In this document: positions 63,338 through 64,000 of the stretch, in pieces
How the letters are laid out: the number at the start of each line of letters is the position of its first letter
Position numbering within the stretch: the first letter of the stretch is position 1
Assembly: GCF_027247405.1 (NCBI RefSeq)
Contig: NZ_CP097463.1
Location: 248,001 to 312,000 of the forward strand
Reading direction: 5' to 3'
Origin: Jatrophihabitans cynanchi
GTDB taxonomy: Bacteria > Actinomycetota > Actinomycetes > Mycobacteriales > Jatrophihabitantaceae
Length of the DNA: 64,000 bases
Translations under genes and position numbers: made by a program
The notes under the pieces: model-generated
The model's input: the letters and a program-made list of their open reading frames with translations, nothing else
The model's database searches: none
Told to the model about the DNA's origin: nothing

Positions 63338-64000
63338 TCAGTGCGCGATCTCGGTCGAGCGTGATTCGCGCACCACGGTGACCCGGATCTGGCCGGGGTA
63401 GGTGAGTTCGTCCTCGATCTGCTTGGCGATCTCGCGGGCGATCACCTGCGCGGCCAGGTCGTCCACCTCGGTGGGCTGCACCATCACCCGAACCTCCCGG
63501 CCGGACTGCATCGCGAAGACCTTCTCCACCCCCTCTTTCGCGGTGGCGATCTGTTCGATGCGGGCCAGCCGCTTGACGTAGTTCTCCAGCGACTCGCGGC
63601 GGGCGCCGGGCCGCGCGGCCGAGCAGGTGTCCGAGGCCTGGGTGAGCACCGCCTCGATGGTGCGCGGCTGCACCTCGTTGTGGTGCGCCTCCACGGCGTG
63701 CGCCACGGCCTCGGTCTCGCCGTATTTTCGCAGCAGCTCGGCGCCGATCAGGGCGTGGCTGCCCTCGACCTCGTGGGTGAGCGCCTTGCCGATGTCGTGC
63801 AGGAACGCGCAGCGCTTCACCAGGGTCGGCTCGATGCCCAGTTCGGCCGCCATCACGCCGGCGATGTGCGCGGTCTCCATCAAGTGGCCGAGGACGTTCT
63901 GGCCGTAGCTGGTGCGGTATTTCAGCCGGCCCAGCGTCGGCAGCAGCCGCTCGTCCAGGTCATGGACGCCGACATCGGCGAGGGCGTCCCGGGCTGCCCG
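63338..64000 (-). CDS. rny: ribonuclease Y, C-terminal part (runs off right edge)
   Basis: The visible 220 residues are the HD-domain half of RNase Y, an endonuclease that starts mRNA turnover. Features are [20 protein letters not shown] (the usual QN-x3-HS/LxE region), the metal-binding [37 protein letters not shown], and the C-terminal [14 protein letters not shown] signature. The membrane anchor, coiled coil and KH domain lie beyond the edge. The frame is open to the last base of the window. The position near miaB matches other actinobacteria. Confidence 0.93.
   Translation of the reverse strand, partial: RAARDALADVGVHDLDERLLPTLGRLKYRTSYGQNVLGHLMETAHIAGVMAAELGIEPTLVKRCAFLHDIGKALTHEVEGSHALIGAELLRKYGETEAVAHAVEAHHNEVQPRTIEAVLTQASDTCSAARPGARRESLENYVKRLARIEQIATAKEGVEKVFAMQSGREVRVMVQPTEVDDLAAQVIAREIAKQIEDELTYPGQIRVTVVRESRSTEIAH

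Overview
The window is a stretch of a very GC-rich actinobacterial chromosome. Start codons are often GTG or TTG, neighbouring genes often overlap by ATGA or GTGA, and the marker genes are typical of the phylum: nrdR next to nrdJ, a LysM protein divergent from lexA, a mycosin-type type VII secretion system (T7SS), and an hflX-dapF-miaA / DUF349 / miaB / rny block. The order nrdR, LysM protein, lexA, hflX, dapF, miaA, extradiol-dioxygenase-like protein, DUF349 protein and miaB matches the Mycobacterium tuberculosis Rv2718c-Rv2733c order from memory. A hopanoid sugar-epimerase gene suggests a hopanoid-making, non-mycobacterial lineage such as the Frankiales or Jatrophihabitans and relatives. The genus cannot be fixed from the sequence alone.

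Layout. 1-10.6 kb: housekeeping and accessory metabolism, mostly on the minus strand. It holds a DUF445 membrane protein, an amidohydrolase, a cation diffusion facilitator, a two-gene fluoride channel (crcB pair) behind a recognisable fluoride riboswitch, a GH3 beta-glucosidase, and an hpnA plus aminotransferase pair. 10.7-14.2 kb: a PadR regulator, ABC ATPase and FtsX-type permease with overlapping genes and a palindromic operator. 14.2-19.6 kb: an unrecognised five-gene minus-strand cassette. It encodes a DUF4332-type protein, a small protein, two paralogous beta-rich proteins and a KP-43-like subtilase without a signal peptide. 19.7-34.2 kb: a mixed region with PilZ and GGDEF proteins, a CFA-synthase-like methyltransferase, a secreted IPT/TIG-RCC1 protein, MerR and ArsR regulators, a class II aldolase, an MFS exporter, a class E sortase-type surface protein, two gene remnants and an IS-end-like repeat.

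34.2-39.3 kb: the DNA-precursor and SOS block. It has B12-dependent ribonucleotide reductase nrdJ, repressor nrdR, a LysM division inhibitor and lexA. Upstream of nrdR lie an array of DnaA-box-like 9-mers and one NrdR box. Tandem SOS boxes lie between the LysM gene and lexA. 39.4-55.7 kb: a T7SS locus with eccC, eccD, eccE, eccB, an unknown conserved protein, two near-identical WXG100 pairs, a third Esx-like protein, a WXG protein with a Gly-Pro repeat tail, and two mycosins. A 2-oxoglutarate/Fe(II) oxygenase and a short-chain dehydrogenase are translationally coupled to the first mycosin. tatA overlaps the second mycosin. 55.7-64 kb: the hflX-dapF-miaA to rny housekeeping block, with rny running off the right edge.

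The two most interesting unexplained units are the subtilase cassette at 14.2-19.6 kb and the oxygenase/dehydrogenase pair inside the T7SS operon. The pair may modify the Gly-Pro-rich secreted substrate encoded just upstream. The 630-bp DNA-identical duplication of the WXG100 pair is direct evidence of a recent duplication or gene conversion. No tRNA, rRNA, CRISPR array or intact transposase was seen.
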